In this document: positions 18,564 to 28,086 of the stretch, one piece after another
Layout of the letters: each line of letters begins with the position of its first letter
How positions within the stretch are numbered: the first letter of the stretch is position 1
Assembly (NCBI RefSeq): GCF_001512305.1
Contig: NZ_LNUT01000005.1
Coordinates: 1 to 64,000, forward strand
Length of the DNA: 64,000 nucleotides
Direction of reading: 5' to 3'
Source of the DNA: Arthrobacter sp. EPSL27
GTDB taxonomy: Bacteria; Actinomycetota; Actinomycetes; Actinomycetales; Micrococcaceae
Notes under the pieces: model-generated
Databases searched by the model: none
What the model saw: the letters and a program-made list of their open reading frames with translations, nothing else
Told to the model about the DNA's origin: nothing
Made by a program: the position numbers and the translations under genes

Positions 18564-20027
18564 ATGGCTACACAAGACATAGACAGGTCGATCATGCGGC
18601 GCAAGCCGATCGATGACATCGAGGAAGAAAGCCTCCACAGCGGCCTGATGAAGAGCCTTGGCTTCTGGCAGCTGACCGCCATCGGCGTCGGCGGCATTAT
18701 CGGCGTCGGCATCTTTTCCCTGGCAGGCCTCGTTGCGCACGGCAGCGAGTCTGAACCCGGCGTCGGCCCGGCAGTGCTGTTTTCCTTCCTGATCGCGGGA
18801 CTGGCCTCCGCGGCGGCCGCGTTGTCCTACGCGGAATTTGCCGGCATGATCCCGCGGGCGGGTTCGGCCTACACCTACGGGTATGTTGCCCTCGGTGAAA
18901 TCATCGGCTGGTTCATCGGCTGGGACCTGCTGCTGGAATACATCGCGATCGTGGCGGTGGTGGCCATCGGCATATCCGGCTACTTCGACGCCTTCCTCTC
19001 AGGCATCGGCATCAATATGCCCGTCTGGATGACCTCGACGCCGGATGAAGGGCTTGGCGGCATTGTCAACATCCCCGCGATCGCCGTCTGCCTGCTGGTG
19101 ACCTGGATCCTGTCCCGCGGCACCAAGACGTTCGGACGGTTCGAGCTGATCGCCGTCGGGATCAAGGTCATTCTGATCCTGTTCATCATCGGCCTGGGCA
19201 TCTTCTACATCGATACCGGCAACTACAACCCGTTTATGCCCAGCGGCTTCGGCCCGGTGGTGGCGGGAGCCGCTACGGTGTTCTTCGCCGTCTTCGGGTA
19301 TGACGCAATGAGCACCGCGGCGGAAGAGGCCAAGGACGGCAAGAAGCACATGCCGAAGGCCATCATCATGTCCCTCATCATCGCGATGCTCCTGTACGTC
19401 GCTGCCACGCTGGTGCTCACCGGCATGCAGAACTACCAGGAAATCGACCCCAAGGCCGGCTTCGCCTCCGCGTTCAACAGCGTGGGCCTGCCGGTCATCG
19501 CCACGATCATCTCGGTCTTTGCGGTGCTGTCCATCCTGACCGTGATGCTCACCTTCCTGCTCGGCGTCACCCGCGTCTGGTTCTCCATGAGCCGCGACGG
19601 GCTGCTCCCCGGCTGGTTCTCCAAGACGGACCGCCACGGCACCCCGCAGCGGGTCACCTGGATCGCCGGCATCGGCTCCGCGCTGCTGGCGGGCGTGTTC
19701 CCCATCAAGGCCGTCGCCGATCTCACCAACATCGGCATCCTGGCCGCGTTCGTGGTGGTCTGCACCGCGGTCATCGTGTTCCGCTATAAGAAGCCCGATG
19801 CCCCGCGCACCTTCCGGCTTCCCCTGATGCCGCTGGTTCCAGCCTTCGGTGTCCTGGCATCGGCGTTCCTGATGCTCCAGCTGCACTGGGAGACCTGGGC
19901 CCGCTTCGGCGTCTGGCTCGTCATCGGCCTGGTGATCTACTTCGGTTACGGCCGCAAGCACTCGCTGATGAACCCGGACAGTCCCCGGCACCAGGAGCTG
20001 GTGGAGATGCACCGCCCGCTGAAATAG
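18564..20027 (+). CDS. APC family amino acid permease (CAT type), probable proline importer
   Basis: A 487-residue membrane protein with about 12 to 14 hydrophobic helices. The first helix carries the ligand-site motif GVGGIIGVGIFSLAG, and EFAGMIPRAGSAYTYGYVALGE is the next family signature; the overall form matches the cationic-amino-acid-transporter branch (YfnA-like). Residues 1-30 form a charged cytoplasmic head. A GGGAG precedes the ATG. The LysR neighbour, the promoter block shared with putA and the order permease-putA point to proline or a related amino acid as substrate, which sequence alone does not prove. Confidence 0.88.
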   Translation: MATQDIDRSIMRRKPIDDIEEESLHSGLMKSLGFWQLTAIGVGGIIGVGIFSLAGLVAHGSESEPGVGPAVLFSFLIAGLASAAAALSYAEFAGMIPRAGSAYTYGYVALGEIIGWFIGWDLLLEYIAIVAVVAIGISGYFDAFLSGIGINMPVWMTSTPDEGLGGIVNIPAIAVCLLVTWILSRGTKTFGRFELIAVGIKVILILFIIGLGIFYIDTGNYNPFMPSGFGPVVAGAATVFFAVFGYDAMSTAAEEAKDGKKHMPKAIIMSLIIAMLLYVAATLVLTGMQNYQEIDPKAGFASAFNSVGLPVIATIISVFAVLSILTVMLTFLLGVTRVWFSMSRDGLLPGWFSKTDRHGTPQRVTWIAGIGSALLAGVFPIKAVADLTNIGILAAFVVVCTAVIVFRYKKPDAPRTFRLPLMPLVPAFGVLASAFLMLQLHWETWARFGVWLVIGLVIYFGYGRKHSLMNPDSPRHQELVEMHRPLK

Positions 20028-20038
20028 CCCTCATCACG

Positions 20039-20067
20039 AACCCCCTCCCACCGCGTGGGAGGGGGTT
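20039..20067 (+). terminator. Terminator after the permease
   Basis: A perfect 12-bp stem, AACCCCCTCCCA with TGGGAGGGGGTT, closes a five-base loop 12 bases after the stop codon. It separates the permease message from putA, which therefore needs its own promoter. Confidence 0.9.
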
Positions 20068-20172
20068 CGGTCGTTAAGGGTCGTTTGTGCGGGCTGGCGG
20101 CCCACAAAGGGCCGGACAGGCGGGCGGATCCGGCGGATTTCCGACCGTTCGGACGGCGCCCGCAAGCTTCAA

Positions 20173-20199
20173 TTTTCCTAACCAGTATTGCTCGGAAAA
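20173..20199. promoter_or_regulatory. Short inverted repeat upstream of putA, possible LysR site
   Basis: TTTTCC (20173-20178) and GGAAAA (20194-20199) are separated by 15 bases and lie five bases before the promoter block at 20205. Place and spacing resemble the larger repeat in front of the permease, though the bases differ. Confidence 0.4.
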
Positions 20200-20204
20200 C
20201 ATCG

Positions 20205-20235
20205 CTTTATCTTATGAAAATCCGGTCGCATACTG
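20205..20235 (+). promoter_or_regulatory. putA promoter block matching the permease promoter
   Basis: A 31-base block, CTTTATCT to GCATACTG, is aligned without gaps to 18466-18496 at 24 of 31 positions. TTATCT and CATACT are the likely -35 and -10. It lies about 44 bases before the putA ATG. Confidence 0.6.
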
Positions 20236-20278
20236 AATCTAGAACGGTCCACATCTTGAGAAAGTACGAGCACCAGCC

Positions 20279-23200
20279 ATGACCAACATTTCAACGGAGT
20301 CCGGTGTGAACACAGGAAACACGGGCATCGCACGCGGGCATTCGCCCGTGTCCGAAGGCTCGCCGGTCCTCGAGGCCGCAGCCCTCGCCGAGGAAACCAT
20401 CGCGCTGGTGCGCCACTGGCTGACCGAGGCCGGCAAGGTGCCGGTCGACGCCTCGGCCCAGCAGCTGGCAGGCGTCCTCAAGGACCCCAACGGCCTCGAC
20501 TTCACCGTGGGGTTCGTCGACGGCGTCGTCCGCCCCGAGGACCTGCACGTCGCCGCCCGGAACCTCGCCGCGCTGGCCCCGAAGGTCCCCGCCTTCCTGC
20601 CCTGGTACATGCGCGGCGCAGTCCGCCTCGGCGGAGCCATGGCCCCGGCGCTGCCGCAGGTGGTCATCCCGGTCGCCCGGCGTGTACTCCGCGAAATGGT
20701 GGGACACCTGATCGTCGACGCCACCGACGCCAAGCTTGGGCCCGCCATCGCCAAGATCCGCAAGGACGGCATCAAGCTCAATGTCAACCTCCTCGGCGAG
20801 GCTGTCCTCGGCGAGCACGAGGCCTCCCGCCGCCTGGCCGGAACCCACAAGCTCCTGGCCCGCGACGACGTCGACTACGTCTCCATCAAGGTCTCCTCCA
20901 CCGTTGCCCCGCACTCCGCGTGGGCCTTCGATGAGGCGGTGGAGCACGTCGTCGAGAAGCTCACCCCGCTCTTCACCCGCGCTGCGTCATTTGCTACCGG
21001 CGGGAAGAACGCCAAGTTCATCAACCTGGACATGGAGGAGTACAAGGACCTGGACATGACCATCGCGGTCTTCACCCGGATCCTGGACAAGCCCGAGTTC
21101 AAGAACCTTGAGGCCGGCATCGTGCTGCAGGCCTACCTTCCGGACGCCCTGTCCGCCATGATCCGCCTGCAGGAGTGGGCCGCGGCCCGGCGTGCCGACG
21201 GCGGCGCGGCCATCAAGGTCCGTGTAGTCAAGGGCGCCAACCTGCCCATGGAGCAGGTCGAAGCCTCCCTGCACGACTGGCCGCTCGCCACCTGGAACAC
21301 CAAGCAGGACTCGGACACCAACTACAAGCGCGTCATCAACTACTCGCTGCACCCGGACCGGATCCGCAACATCCGGATCGGCGTCGCAGGCCACAACCTC
21401 TTCGACATCGCGTTCGCGTGGCTGCTGGCCAAGCAGCGCGGTGTTGAAGCCGGCATCGAGTTCGAGATGCTGCTCGGCATGGCGCAGGGCCAGGCCGAAG
21501 CCGTGAAGAAGGACGTCGGCTCGCTGCTGCTCTACACCCCCGTGGTCCACCCCGCCGAGTTCGACGTCGCGATCGCCTACCTGATCCGCCGCCTCGAGGA
21601 AGGCGCCAGCCAGGACAACTTCATGTCGGCGGTGTTTGAGCTCAGCGAAAACGAAACCCTGTTCGAGCGTGAGAAGCAGCGCTTCCTCGCCTCGCTCGCC
21701 AAGCTCGACGACCAGGTCCCGCCGCCGAACCGCCGGCAGAACCGTGCCCTCCCGGCTGAGCCAATGCCCCACGATTCCTTCCGGAACACCCCGGACACCG
21801 ACCCCGCCCTTCCGGCCAACCGCGACTGGGGCCGTGCCATCCTGGGCCGCGTCGCCACCTCCACGCTGGGCAACGCGGCCGTCGAAGCCGCCACGATCAA
21901 CGATGAGGCGGCCCTGAACGCCGTCATCGACACCGCCGTCGAGAAGGGCAAGGCCTGGGGCGCGCTGTCCGGCGCCGAGCGCGCCGCGATCCTGCACCGG
22001 GCCGGCGACGTCCTCGAAGCCCGCCGCGCCGACCTGCTCGAGGTCATGGCCAGCGAAACCGGCAAGACCATCGACCAGGGCGACCCCGAGGTCAGCGAGG
22101 CTGTCGACTTCGCGCACTACTACGCCGAATCGGCCCGCCGGCTCGACGACGTCGACGGCGCCACGTTCGTCCCTGCCAAGCTCACCGTGGTGACCCCGCC
22201 GTGGAACTTCCCGGTCGCCATCCCGGCCGGATCCACGCTGGCGGCCCTCGCCGCCGGGTCCGCCGTCGTCATCAAACCCGCCAAACAGGCGCGACGCAGC
22301 GGTGCCGTGATGATCGAGGCCCTCTGGGAAGCCGGCGTCCCGCGCGACGTGCTGACCATGGTCCAGCTGGGCGAACGCGAGCTCGGCCGGCAGCTGATCT
22401 CCCACCCGGCCGTGGACCGGGTGATCCTCACCGGCGGCTACGAAACCGCCGAACTGTTCCGCTCATTCCGGCCGGACCTGCCGCTCCTGGCCGAAACCAG
22501 CGGCAAGAACGCCATCATCGTTACCCCGAGCGCCGACCTGGACCTCGCCGCCAAGGACGTGGCGTACTCAGCGTTCGGCCATGCCGGGCAGAAGTGCTCC
22601 GCCGCCTCGCTGGTGATCCTGGTCGGTTCCGTGGCGAAATCCAAGCGCTTCCACAACCAGCTGATCGACGCCGTCACCTCCCTGAAGGTCGGCTACCCGG
22701 AAGACCCGACGAGCCAGATGGGCCCCATCATCGAGCCCGCCAACGGCAAGCTCCTCAACGCGCTCACCACGCTCGGTGAGGGTGAGAGCTGGGCCGTGGA
22801 GCCGCGGAAGCTCGACGCCACCGGCAAGCTGTGGAGCCCCGGCGTCCGCTCGGGTGTCCGGCGCGGATCCTACTTCCACCTCACCGAATTCTTCGGTCCG
22901 GTCCTCGGCGTGATGACGGCGGAGACCCTCGAGGAGGCCATCGCGATCCAGAACCAGATCGACTACGGGCTCACGTCCGGGCTGCACTCGCTGAACCCGG
23001 AGGAACTGGGCCTCTGGCTCGACACCGTCCAGGCCGGAAACCTCTACGTCAACCGCGGCATCACCGGCGCCATCGTGCAGCGCCAGCCCTTCGGCGGCTG
23101 GAAGAAGTCCGCCGTCGGCGCCGGCACCAAGGCCGGCGGCCCCAACTACCTCGTGGGCCTCGGCGAATGGGTCAGCAAGCCCAGCACCGCCGCGTCCGTG

Positions 23201-23818
23201 CCGGCCGCCGGGTCCCCCCACGCAGGCGTCCGCCGGATCGAGCAGGCGGCCCAGAGCTTCCTGTCCGCCGGCGAGCTGGACGCGCTGCAGCGTGCCCTGG
23301 CCTCCGACGCCAAAGCCTGGGCCGAGGAGTTCGGTACCGCGAAGGACGTCTCCGGGCTGAGCGCCGAGCGGAACATCTTCCGCTACCGTTCCCTCCCGGT
23401 CGCGGTGCGGCTCTCCGACGGCGAACCCCTGGCGCACCTGGTCCGGACCGTTGCCGCGGGCGTCCTGGCGGGCTCCGCGCTGACCGTCTCCACCGCCGTC
23501 GAGCTCCCCGCCCGGCTGCACACCGTCCTCACCGGCCTCGGCATCGACGTCACCGTGGAGGACGACGCCGCGTGGCAGGCCTCCGCAGCCCGGTTCGCCG
23601 GCACGGCCCGGCTTTCCACCTCGCGGATCCGGCTCATCGGCGGGGACGCCAAGGCGCTGGCCGAGGCGACCGGCGGACGCCCTGACCTGGCGGTCTACTT
23701 CCACCCGGTCACCGAGGCCGGGCGGGTGGAGCTGCTGCCGTTCCTGCACGAGCAGGCCATCAGCATCACGGCACACCGCTTCGGCACGCCGAACTTCATC
23801 TCGGACGGCCTGATCTAG
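20279..23818 (+). CDS. putA: Bifunctional proline dehydrogenase / L-glutamate-gamma-semialdehyde dehydrogenase
   Basis: Oxidises proline to glutamate in two steps within one 1179-residue protein. Residues about 115-480 form the FAD-linked proline dehydrogenase barrel (GVEAGIEFEMLLGMAQGQ, DRIRNIRIGVAGHN). Residues about 530-990 form the NAD-linked aldehyde dehydrogenase with general base Glu739 in LAETSGKN and nucleophile Cys773 in AGQKCSAAS. A further 180 residues resemble the C-terminal aldehyde-dehydrogenase-like region of long PutA proteins. There is no N-terminal DNA-binding domain, so regulation must come from elsewhere, probably the nearby LysR. The ATG lacks a strong Shine-Dalgarno; a GTG nine codons later is an alternative. 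Confidence 0.94.
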   Translation: MTNISTESGVNTGNTGIARGHSPVSEGSPVLEAAALAEETIALVRHWLTEAGKVPVDASAQQLAGVLKDPNGLDFTVGFVDGVVRPEDLHVAARNLAALAPKVPAFLPWYMRGAVRLGGAMAPALPQVVIPVARRVLREMVGHLIVDATDAKLGPAIAKIRKDGIKLNVNLLGEAVLGEHEASRRLAGTHKLLARDDVDYVSIKVSSTVAPHSAWAFDEAVEHVVEKLTPLFTRAASFATGGKNAKFINLDMEEYKDLDMTIAVFTRILDKPEFKNLEAGIVLQAYLPDALSAMIRLQEWAAARRADGGAAIKVRVVKGANLPMEQVEASLHDWPLATWNTKQDSDTNYKRVINYSLHPDRIRNIRIGVAGHNLFDIAFAWLLAKQRGVEAGIEFEMLLGMAQGQAEAVKKDVGSLLLYTPVVHPAEFDVAIAYLIRRLEEGASQDNFMSAVFELSENETLFEREKQRFLASLAKLDDQVPPPNRRQNRALPAEPMPHDSFRNTPDTDPALPANRDWGRAILGRVATSTLGNAAVEAATINDEAALNAVIDTAVEKGKAWGALSGAERAAILHRAGDVLEARRADLLEVMASETGKTIDQGDPEVSEAVDFAHYYAESARRLDDVDGATFVPAKLTVVTPPWNFPVAIPAGSTLAALAAGSAVVIKPAKQARRSGAVMIEALWEAGVPRDVLTMVQLGERELGRQLISHPAVDRVILTGGYETAELFRSFRPDLPLLAETSGKNAIIVTPSADLDLAAKDVAYSAFGHAGQKCSAASLVILVGSVAKSKRFHNQLIDAVTSLKVGYPEDPTSQMGPIIEPANGKLLNALTTLGEGESWAVEPRKLDATGKLWSPGVRSGVRRGSYFHLTEFFGPVLGVMTAETLEEAIAIQNQIDYGLTSGLHSLNPEELGLWLDTVQAGNLYVNRGITGAIVQRQPFGGWKKSAVGAGTKAGGPNYLVGLGEWVSKPSTAASVPAAGSPHAGVRRIEQAAQSFLSAGELDALQRALASDAKAWAEEFGTAKDVSGLSAERNIFRYRSLPVAVRLSDGEPLAHLVRTVAAGVLAGSALTVSTAVELPARLHTVLTGLGIDVTVEDDAAWQASAARFAGTARLSTSRIRLIGGDAKALAEATGGRPDLAVYFHPVTEAGRVELLPFLHEQAISITAHRFGTPNFISDGLI

Positions 23819-23852
23819 CCGGACCTGCCGGGCACCCCCCCGAGACACAAAA

Positions 23853-23891
23853 GAGCCGGGCGGCCACCCTCCAATGGTGGCCGCCCGGCTC
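23853..23891 (+). terminator. Terminator of putA (bidirectional position)
   Basis: A perfect 16-bp stem (23853-23868 with 23876-23891, GAGCCGGGCGGCCACC and its complement) with a seven-base loop is followed by GTTTG. It lies between converging genes and could stop both. Confidence 0.9.
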
Positions 23892-23920
23892 GTTTGCCAA
23901 GGGCGTGGTGCCCGCCGCAA

Positions 23921-24280
23921 TCAGCCGAAGTACCAGCCGGGCGGAACCCACGCGGCGGGCACTGCGTGGGCGGAGAAGTCGTCGCAGCCGGAGCAGAAGT
24001 ACGTCACTTCGCCCAGCTTGTTGATGGAGCCATCCCGGTGGTGCGTGGCCGGGACGAACGTCTCGAGGTAGATGAACTCGTCCGTGCCGCAGCGTTCGCA
24101 GTACGGGCTGCCCACGTATTCGGCCTCGACCAGCGTGGGGGCGTGCGGGTCCAGGCGCCCGCGGCTCGGGTGATTGGCGGCGGCACCGCGGTGCACGGCC
24201 TGGGAAAACGGCCCCGCGGGCTTCAGGCTGCGGGCCGTGGATGCTGGGGACATGTGTGATCGGTTAGTGGCTGGCGTCAT
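23921..24280 (-). CDS. Small protein with two Cys pairs (zinc-ribbon-like), function unknown
   Basis: A 119-residue soluble protein not recognised by name. Two pairs of cysteines, YCERCGT and YFCSGCDDFSAH, are about 36 residues apart and could bind one zinc as a ribbon. The part between is rich in acidic and aromatic residues (EFIYLETFVPATHH). The start at MTPATNRS is favoured because a purine-rich GGATAGG lies just upstream; a start nine codons later is also possible. A candidate promoter lies at 24390-24418. The gene converges on putA and is not clearly tied to it. Confidence 0.68.
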   Translation of the reverse strand: MTPATNRSHMSPASTARSLKPAGPFSQAVHRGAAANHPSRGRLDPHAPTLVEAEYVGSPYCERCGTDEFIYLETFVPATHHRDGSINKLGEVTYFCSGCDDFSAHAVPAAWVPPGWYFG

Positions 24281-24389
24281 TGTCGGCCTATCCCGAACGG
24301 GTCCGGTGGGTCGCCGGTCGGCAGACACACGGGGCGTCGTTCGTATTCGAATCGTTATCGGAGGCCTCTGCTTGACCTGCAACACACTC

Positions 24390-24418
24390 AGGATAGGCCA
24401 GGAATTCGAGTGGATCAA
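24390..24418 (-). promoter_or_regulatory. Candidate promoter of the Cys-pair protein
   Basis: Read on the minus strand, TTGATC and TATCCT are separated by 17 bases, a good vegetative-type pair. The predicted transcript start is about 100 bases before the favoured start codon. The rest of the 24281-24476 gap shows no gene. Confidence 0.45.
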
Positions 24419-24476
24419 TGGTATGCGTAAGTACGCAATCCGAGTAGGTACAGCCGCGGGTACGTAGGAGCGGCCG

Positions 24477-25331
24477 TCAGGCGGGCCGCTTGAGGGTCCG
24501 GCCCGCAATGGTCTGGGTAAGGGCCTCGATCACTTCGGTGTTGGCCAGCGGGTTGCGGATCAGGGTGAAATCGACGTCGCCCACCGGCGGCAGGTCGAAA
24601 CGGCGGGTGATGATTTTCAGGTCATCCGGCACCAGCGAGGACGGCATGACCGCCACGCCGATGCCGGCCCGCACCGCGGCCAGCACGCCGCTGATCTGCC
24701 GGGTGGTGCAGGTGATGCGCCAGGTCCGCCCGGCGGATTCGAGCGCGTCGATGGCCAGCTTCCGGCTCAGGCTGGGGGAGGGGTAGGCAATCAGCGGCAC
24801 GGGCTCGGCGGGGTCCAGCGACGTCTGCTCCAGCCCCACCCAGGCGAAGGAGTCCTGCTGAACCACCGTGCCGTCTTTGGCCCCGGCCACCCACTTGACG
24901 AACACCAGGTCCAGCTGGCCGGCGTTGAGCTTCTTGTAAAGCTGGTCGCTCTGGCCCACGGTCAGTTCCAGGTTGATCTTCGGATAGACCTGCCGGAACT
25001 CCCGCAGGATCCGGGGCAGGCCTGTGATGGCGAGGTCGTCCGCCGTGCCGAAGCGCAGCCGGCCGCGCATGGCCGAGCCGGAGAAGTACCGGGAAGCGGC
25101 GTCATGGGCGGAGAGGATGCTGCGGGCGAACCCGGCCATGGCGTCCCCGTTGTCGGTGAGGCGGACATCCCTGGTGTCCCGCGCCACCAGCACCCGCTTG
25201 GCCGCGGCCTCAAGCTTGCGCACGTGCTGGCTGACGGTCGGCTGCGCCAGCCCCAGCCGTTCGGCGGCCTTGGTGAAACTCAGCGTCTCGGCGACGGCCA
25301 GGAAGGAGCGCAGTTGGGCGGGTTCGAACAT
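24477..25331 (-). CDS. LysR-type transcriptional regulator
   Basis: A 284-residue LysR-family protein: winged helix-turn-helix at residues 1-60 (FTKAAERLGLAQPTVSQHVRKLE) and an effector domain (RGRLRFGTADDLAITGLP, AGQLDLVFVKW). It resembles the LrhA/HdfR-like branch. The ATG is preceded by AGGAG. It diverges from an MFS exporter gene, the usual arrangement for a regulator of its neighbour. The ligand is unknown. Confidence 0.87.
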   Translation of the reverse strand: MFEPAQLRSFLAVAETLSFTKAAERLGLAQPTVSQHVRKLEAAAKRVLVARDTRDVRLTDNGDAMAGFARSILSAHDAASRYFSGSAMRGRLRFGTADDLAITGLPRILREFRQVYPKINLELTVGQSDQLYKKLNAGQLDLVFVKWVAGAKDGTVVQQDSFAWVGLEQTSLDPAEPVPLIAYPSPSLSRKLAIDALESAGRTWRITCTTRQISGVLAAVRAGIGVAVMPSSLVPDDLKIITRRFDLPPVGDVDFTLIRNPLANTEVIEALTQTIAGRTLKRPA

Positions 25332-25404
25332 TGCGGGCTCCTGACCTGCGGCGGGCTCGGGTTGTATTGCGTTTCGTGATGCTAGTTATGCGGTGAATAA
25401 GCTT

Positions 25405-25420
25405 CCACAATCCAATGTGG
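25405..25420. promoter_or_regulatory. Inverted repeat, possible LysR operator
   Basis: CCACA and TGTGG flank six bases (ATCCAA) in the divergent region between the LysR gene and the MFS gene. Size and place fit a LysR box, but the arms are only five bases long. Confidence 0.4.
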
Positions 25421-25471
25421 CCAGCATAGCGTTAAGGCATCCCCGCTCACCCGCTCCTTTGAGGACTTAAC

Positions 25472-26839
25472 GTGGCACCCCCTCCGCCGTTAGAGGCCAA
25501 CGTAACTGCACTGCCGGACACCATTACCCAGCCCATCGCCGTCGTCAGTGAAAGGCTGCCGTGGCGCCACACGTTCATTTCGCTGAAGGTCCGTAACTTC
25601 CGTATCTTCGTGATCGGCCACTTCATCGCCGTGATCGCCCTGTGGATGCAGCGGATCGCGCAGGACTGGCTGGTGCTCCAGCTCTCCGGGTCTGTTACCG
25701 CCGTCGGGATCACGGTGGCGCTGCAGTTCCTGCCTTCGCTGTTCCTGGGTCCGTGGGCCGGCATGATGGCGGACCGCTTCGCCAAGCGGAGGATCCTGAT
25801 GCTGTGCCAGTCGGTGGCCGCGGTGCTGGCCGCCGTCCTCGCGGCGCTGGCGCTGAGCCAGCGGATCGAGGTCTGGCATGTCTACGTGATCGCCCTCGCC
25901 CTGGGCCTGGTGACCGTGCTGGACCAGCCGGCGCGGCAGGTGTTCGTCAATGAGCTGGTGGGGCCGGCCTATCTGCGGAACGCCATCAGCGTGAACTCCA
26001 CGACGTTCCAGCTGGGCGGCCTGATCGGGCCTGCGCTCGCCGGGCTGCTGCTGACGGCGGTGGGCGCCGGCTGGGCGTTCGCCGCGAACGCTGCGGCCTG
26101 CTGCTTCACCGTCGCGATGCTGCTGACGCTGCGGAAGGACCAGCTGCACATCAGCCCGCCCGTGCCGAAGCGCAAGGGCATGCTGCGCGAAGGGCTGGAT
26201 TATGCGCTCAGCAAGCCAACCATCTACTGGCCGTGGCTGATGGCCGGCTTCATCGCCGTGTTCGCGATGAGCCTGCCGGTGCTGCTGGCGGCCTTCGCGG
26301 ACCATGTGTACGACGTCGGCGCCGGCGGCTACGGCCTGCTGAACGCGCTGGTGGCGCTGGGGGCGCTGGCCGGGGCGGTCACCTCCGCCCGGCGCCGGGA
26401 GCTCCGGCTGCGGTCGGTGATGCTGGGGGCCGGCATGTACGGGCTGATGCTCTGCCTGGCCTCACTGGCACCCTCCATGGTGTGGTTCGGGGCGGCCATG
26501 GTGCTGGCCGGGTTCTGGTGCCTGATGTTCCTGACCGCGGCCAACCAGCTGGTCCAGGTCAGCTCCAACATGGCCATTCGGGGACGCGTCATGAGCCTGT
26601 ACATCATGGTGCTGATCGGCGGTCAGGCGATTGGCGGCCCGATGATTGGCTGGCTGGCCGAGCACGTGGACCCGCACACGGCCATCCTGGTTTCGGGCGG
26701 GGCGCCGGCGCTGGCCGCGGCGACGGCCGCCGTCGTGCTGGCGCGGCGCGGGGAACTGATGCTCAAGGTGGACCTCAAGGACCGGCGCAGGCTGCTGAAG
26801 ATTGTCCGGAACCAGGGCCGGGGCCACGCCTCCGTCTGA
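25472..26839 (+). CDS. MFS transporter (EntS/DHA3-like)
   Basis: A 455-residue major facilitator protein with about 12 helices, of the DHA3/EntS-like group often active in drug or siderophore export. Family marks are VRNFRIFVIGHF in the N-terminus, the loop MADRFAKRRIL between helices 2 and 3, and VLDQPARQVFVNELV after helix 4. The divergent LysR gene is the likely regulator. The C-terminus ends in a basic tail (KDRRRLLKIVRNQ). The substrate cannot be stated. Confidence 0.88.
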   Translation: MAPPPPLEANVTALPDTITQPIAVVSERLPWRHTFISLKVRNFRIFVIGHFIAVIALWMQRIAQDWLVLQLSGSVTAVGITVALQFLPSLFLGPWAGMMADRFAKRRILMLCQSVAAVLAAVLAALALSQRIEVWHVYVIALALGLVTVLDQPARQVFVNELVGPAYLRNAISVNSTTFQLGGLIGPALAGLLLTAVGAGWAFAANAAACCFTVAMLLTLRKDQLHISPPVPKRKGMLREGLDYALSKPTIYWPWLMAGFIAVFAMSLPVLLAAFADHVYDVGAGGYGLLNALVALGALAGAVTSARRRELRLRSVMLGAGMYGLMLCLASLAPSMVWFGAAMVLAGFWCLMFLTAANQLVQVSSNMAIRGRVMSLYIMVLIGGQAIGGPMIGWLAEHVDPHTAILVSGGAPALAAATAAVVLARRGELMLKVDLKDRRRLLKIVRNQGRGHASV

Positions 26840-26925
26840 CTGTACGCCCCGTTCCACCACCGGATACGGACGGCCGCTGCGTGGATCCGCGCAGCGGCCG
26901 TCTTGCCTCGTCGCCGAAACCCAAA

Positions 26926-28086
26926 CTAGAGCGTCAGCGGCAGGTGCGGGTACTCCGGCCCGCGCTGCTGGAACTGCAGCACATCCGGGTTGAGGACCAC
27001 GCCGTCGCGGATTTCGATCGCGCGGCGGATGGTCTCATTTCCGGTCCAGGCCTCGGGGCCGGTGATCACGGTTTCCAGGAACGGCAGCAGCGCCTCGCTG
27101 ATTTCCCAGCTGGCCGAGTTCCACAGGTAGGACGGGCTGTGGTCCACCGCGTAGTAGTCGATATGGTCTCCGACTTTGAACATCGGCTCCGCGAATGTTG
27201 TGGTTTTCGCCCAGCTGAAGCCCATGCCCTCGTCGCACGAGACGTCCACAATCAGGCTGCCCGGCCGGAACGCGTGCAGGTCCTCGGTGCGCAGGTACGT
27301 CAGCGGCGCGTTCGGGTCCTGCAGTGTGCAGTTGACCACGATGTCGCTCTCGGCGAGGAACGGAGCCAGCGGCACGCGGCCGCGCTCGGTGATCACCTCG
27401 CTGAGAAACGGCGCCTTATCGTCGTGGTCGAACTGCGCGATCCGCACCGAATGGATGGGGGAACCCACCGCGGCAACCCCGCGGTTGGTCAGCACCTGGA
27501 CGTCATGGATGCCGTGGGCGTTGAGGGCCGTCACCGCACCCCGCGCTGTGGCCCCGAAGCCGATGACGACGGCGCGCAGGCGCCGGCCGTAGTCACCGGT
27601 GGAGCCCGTCAGCGCCAGTGCGTGCAGGACGGAGCAGTAACCGGCCAGCTCATTGTTCTTGTGGAACACGTGGAGGCCGAAGCCGCCGTCGCTGGCCCAG
27701 TGGTTCATCGCCTCGAAGGCGATCAGCGTGAGCTTCTTGTCGATTGCCAGTTGTGTGATCGCACGGTCCTGGACGCAGTGCGGCCAGCCCCAGAGGACCT
27801 GCCCGTCGCGCAGTTCGGCCAGGTCGTCGGGCTGCGGCTTGGGCAGGAGGACCACGTCGGCCTCGGCCAGTACTTGGGTGCGGGGGGCGATGCGCCCCAC
27901 GAGCGGCGCCAGGTGGGCGTCTGAGACGCCGAAACGCTCGCCGTAGCCTTCCTCCAGGATCAGCTGCTGCCGGAGTTCCGGGGCGATGCGGCCCAGGTGA
28001 AGGGGATGGATCGGGAGGCGGCGCTCGTCAGGCTTCCGTGTCGTGGCAAGGACTCCGAGGGTGAGGTAGCTCGTGGTGCCGCTCAC
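26926..28086 (-). CDS. NAD(P)-dependent dehydrogenase of the N5-(carboxyethyl)ornithine synthase / alanine dehydrogenase group
   Basis: A 386-residue protein of the alanine dehydrogenase/transhydrogenase fold. Marks are the N-terminal RKPDERRLPIHPLHLG, the KPQPDDL and CVQDR segments, and a nucleotide-binding part AVVIGFGATARGAVTALNAHG. The best overall match is to N5-(carboxyethyl)ornithine synthase, which reductively joins pyruvate to ornithine; the true substrate here is not proven. The start is GTG, which overlaps the stop of the upstream 49-residue gene (GTGA), so the two are translationally coupled. Confidence 0.75.
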   Translation of the reverse strand: MSGTTSYLTLGVLATTRKPDERRLPIHPLHLGRIAPELRQQLILEEGYGERFGVSDAHLAPLVGRIAPRTQVLAEADVVLLPKPQPDDLAELRDGQVLWGWPHCVQDRAITQLAIDKKLTLIAFEAMNHWASDGGFGLHVFHKNNELAGYCSVLHALALTGSTGDYGRRLRAVVIGFGATARGAVTALNAHGIHDVQVLTNRGVAAVGSPIHSVRIAQFDHDDKAPFLSEVITERGRVPLAPFLAESDIVVNCTLQDPNAPLTYLRTEDLHAFRPGSLIVDVSCDEGMGFSWAKTTTFAEPMFKVGDHIDYYAVDHSPSYLWNSASWEISEALLPFLETVITGPEAWTGNETIRRAIEIRDGVVLNPDVLQFQQRGPEYPHLPLTL

